Shown here piece by piece: positions 63,358 through 64,000 of a DNA stretch of 64,000 nucleotides (within the stretch, counting starts at the first letter, position 1; every line of letters begins with the position of its first letter). The DNA is from Psychroserpens luteolus (GTDB lineage: Bacteria; Bacteroidota; Bacteroidia; Flavobacteriales; Flavobacteriaceae). Under the pieces are notes generated by a model that was not told the origin of the DNA, did not search any database, and was given only the letters and a program-made list of their open reading frames with translations. Location: NCBI RefSeq assembly GCF_021032705.1, contig NZ_JAHVXI010000001.1, forward strand, positions 1,054,001 through 1,118,000, written 5' to 3'. The translations under genes were made by a program, and so were the position numbers.

Positions 63358-64000
63358 ATGGAAAAAAATAAAGGAAATAAGCTCAAAGAGGTTGCTAGTG
63401 TGTTTTTTAAACTAGGCTGTTTTGCCTTTGGAGGTCCAGCGGCACATATAGCCATGATGGAAGATGAAATAGTGACCAAACGACAATGGATGACCAGAGA
63501 TTATTTTTTAGATTTAATTGGAACGACCAATTTAATTCCTGGACCCAATTCTACCGAAATGACCATGCATTGTGGCTATGAAAGAGCTGGAAAGATAGGA
63601 CTTTTTGTGGCTGGGATTTCATTTATATTTCCGGCAACCGTAATTACTGCAATTCTGGCTTATTTGTACGTGTCTTATGGAACACTGCCAGAAGTTGAAC
63701 CGTTTATTTTTGGTATTAAACCTGCAGTTTTAGCAATCATCGCTTCCGCAGTAATAAAACTGGGAAAGAAAGCTGTTAAAGGTCTTGAACTTGCTGTTTT
63801 AGGAGCTTTGGTGTTGGGAGCAAGTTTATTAGGCGTTAATGAAATTATAGCTTTATTATCGGCTGGTATTTTAGGCATGTTGTACTTCTCGCTAAAGGAT
63901 AAGGCCATTAAAAGCACTAATAGTATATCGCCTTTATTTCTATTATCTGGATTGGGAACTTCGGTATTAAAAGTATCTACACTTAATGTGTTTTGGGTGT
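63358..64000 (+). CDS. chrA: chromate transporter family protein (3' end outside window)
   Basis: The frame from the ATG at 63358 stays open to the window edge, giving 214 residues. It has the CHR domain signature FGGPAAHIAMM near residues 24-34, then LIGTTNLIPGPNSTEM and PAVLAIIASAVIKLG, with about five hydrophobic helices. Members export chromate or sulfate-like anions; the substrate is not certain. Only the first CHR domain is complete in the window, so whether the protein has one or two such domains is unknown. Confidence 0.87.
   Translation, partial: MEKNKGNKLKEVASVFFKLGCFAFGGPAAHIAMMEDEIVTKRQWMTRDYFLDLIGTTNLIPGPNSTEMTMHCGYERAGKIGLFVAGISFIFPATVITAILAYLYVSYGTLPEVEPFIFGIKPAVLAIIASAVIKLGKKAVKGLELAVLGALVLGASLLGVNEIIALLSAGILGMLYFSLKDKAIKSTNSISPLFLLSGLGTSVLKVSTLNVFWV

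Overview
The window is a chromosomal segment of a member of the Flavobacteriaceae (Bacteroidota), probably a marine or cold-water genus related to Winogradskyella or Psychroserpens. The genus is only a guess. The evidence is low G+C; promoters with the Bacteroidota TAnnTTTG -7 box and almost no Shine-Dalgarno sequences; Bat proteins; two secreted proteases ending in Type IX secretion (T9SS) sorting domains; DUF3109, DUF4286 and DUF6428 families; an OlsF-type aminolipid acyltransferase; and a ribonucleotide reductase of the eukaryote-like subtype. There is no phage, insertion sequence, CRISPR array or rRNA. One tRNA (Leu, anticodon CAA) is present.

Layout: 1-3270 holds the end of a Bat operon (a truncated BatD paralogue, full BatD, BatE). 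3329-8752 is an inorganic-anion or bicarbonate block: small exported protein, SulP transporter, UspA-like protein, second SulP transporter, beta-carbonic anhydrase. 8850-14845 has CvpA, a pheS unit, a GIY-YIG endonuclease gene lying exactly between two near-identical 94-bp repeats, gpsA, a lipoprotein and the K+-binding protein Kbp. 14913-20469 (minus) is redoxin, EamA transporter and mfd. 20568-26775 has a TerB-like gene, fbp, a GNAT gene, aspartokinase, olsF and a carboxypeptidase-regulatory-like protein.

26772-41981 is a long, mostly minus-strand stretch: an arsenic operon (arsR, DUF6428, GNAT, arsC) with a palindromic operator but no efflux pump, two amphipathic-repeat proteins, small VOC, DUF1801 and DUF4199 genes, a LuxR-type regulator, a 2-hydroxyacid dehydrogenase with a cupin, mgtE-rsmA-DUF4286, a GNAT gene, a TPR lipid- or envelope-associated protein, serS, an HTTM (gamma-carboxylase-like) membrane protein and ribF. 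42199-47300 encodes two T9SS-exported metalloproteases. 47350-49694 is pth, rplY and prs. The tRNA, HupE-like, lipoprotein, dCMP deaminase and CtpA-type protease genes follow. 53608-58904 holds small membrane and redox genes, MarC, DUF3109 and a TPR-LytS/LytTR two-component pair. The window ends with nrdB, nrdA and the start of a chromate-transporter gene.

Most genes are ordinary housekeeping or core accessory functions. The least explained structures are the GIY-YIG gene with its flanking palindromic repeats (11459-11963); an intergenic element beginning GGGCGTTACC, present twice in the same orientation relative to its flanking genes and with a co-varying hairpin (9861-9949, 33097-33172); a 697-bp gene-free stretch with two plus-strand terminators and no obvious gene (58905-59601); and paired operator-like repeats beside the LuxR gene (31243-31278).
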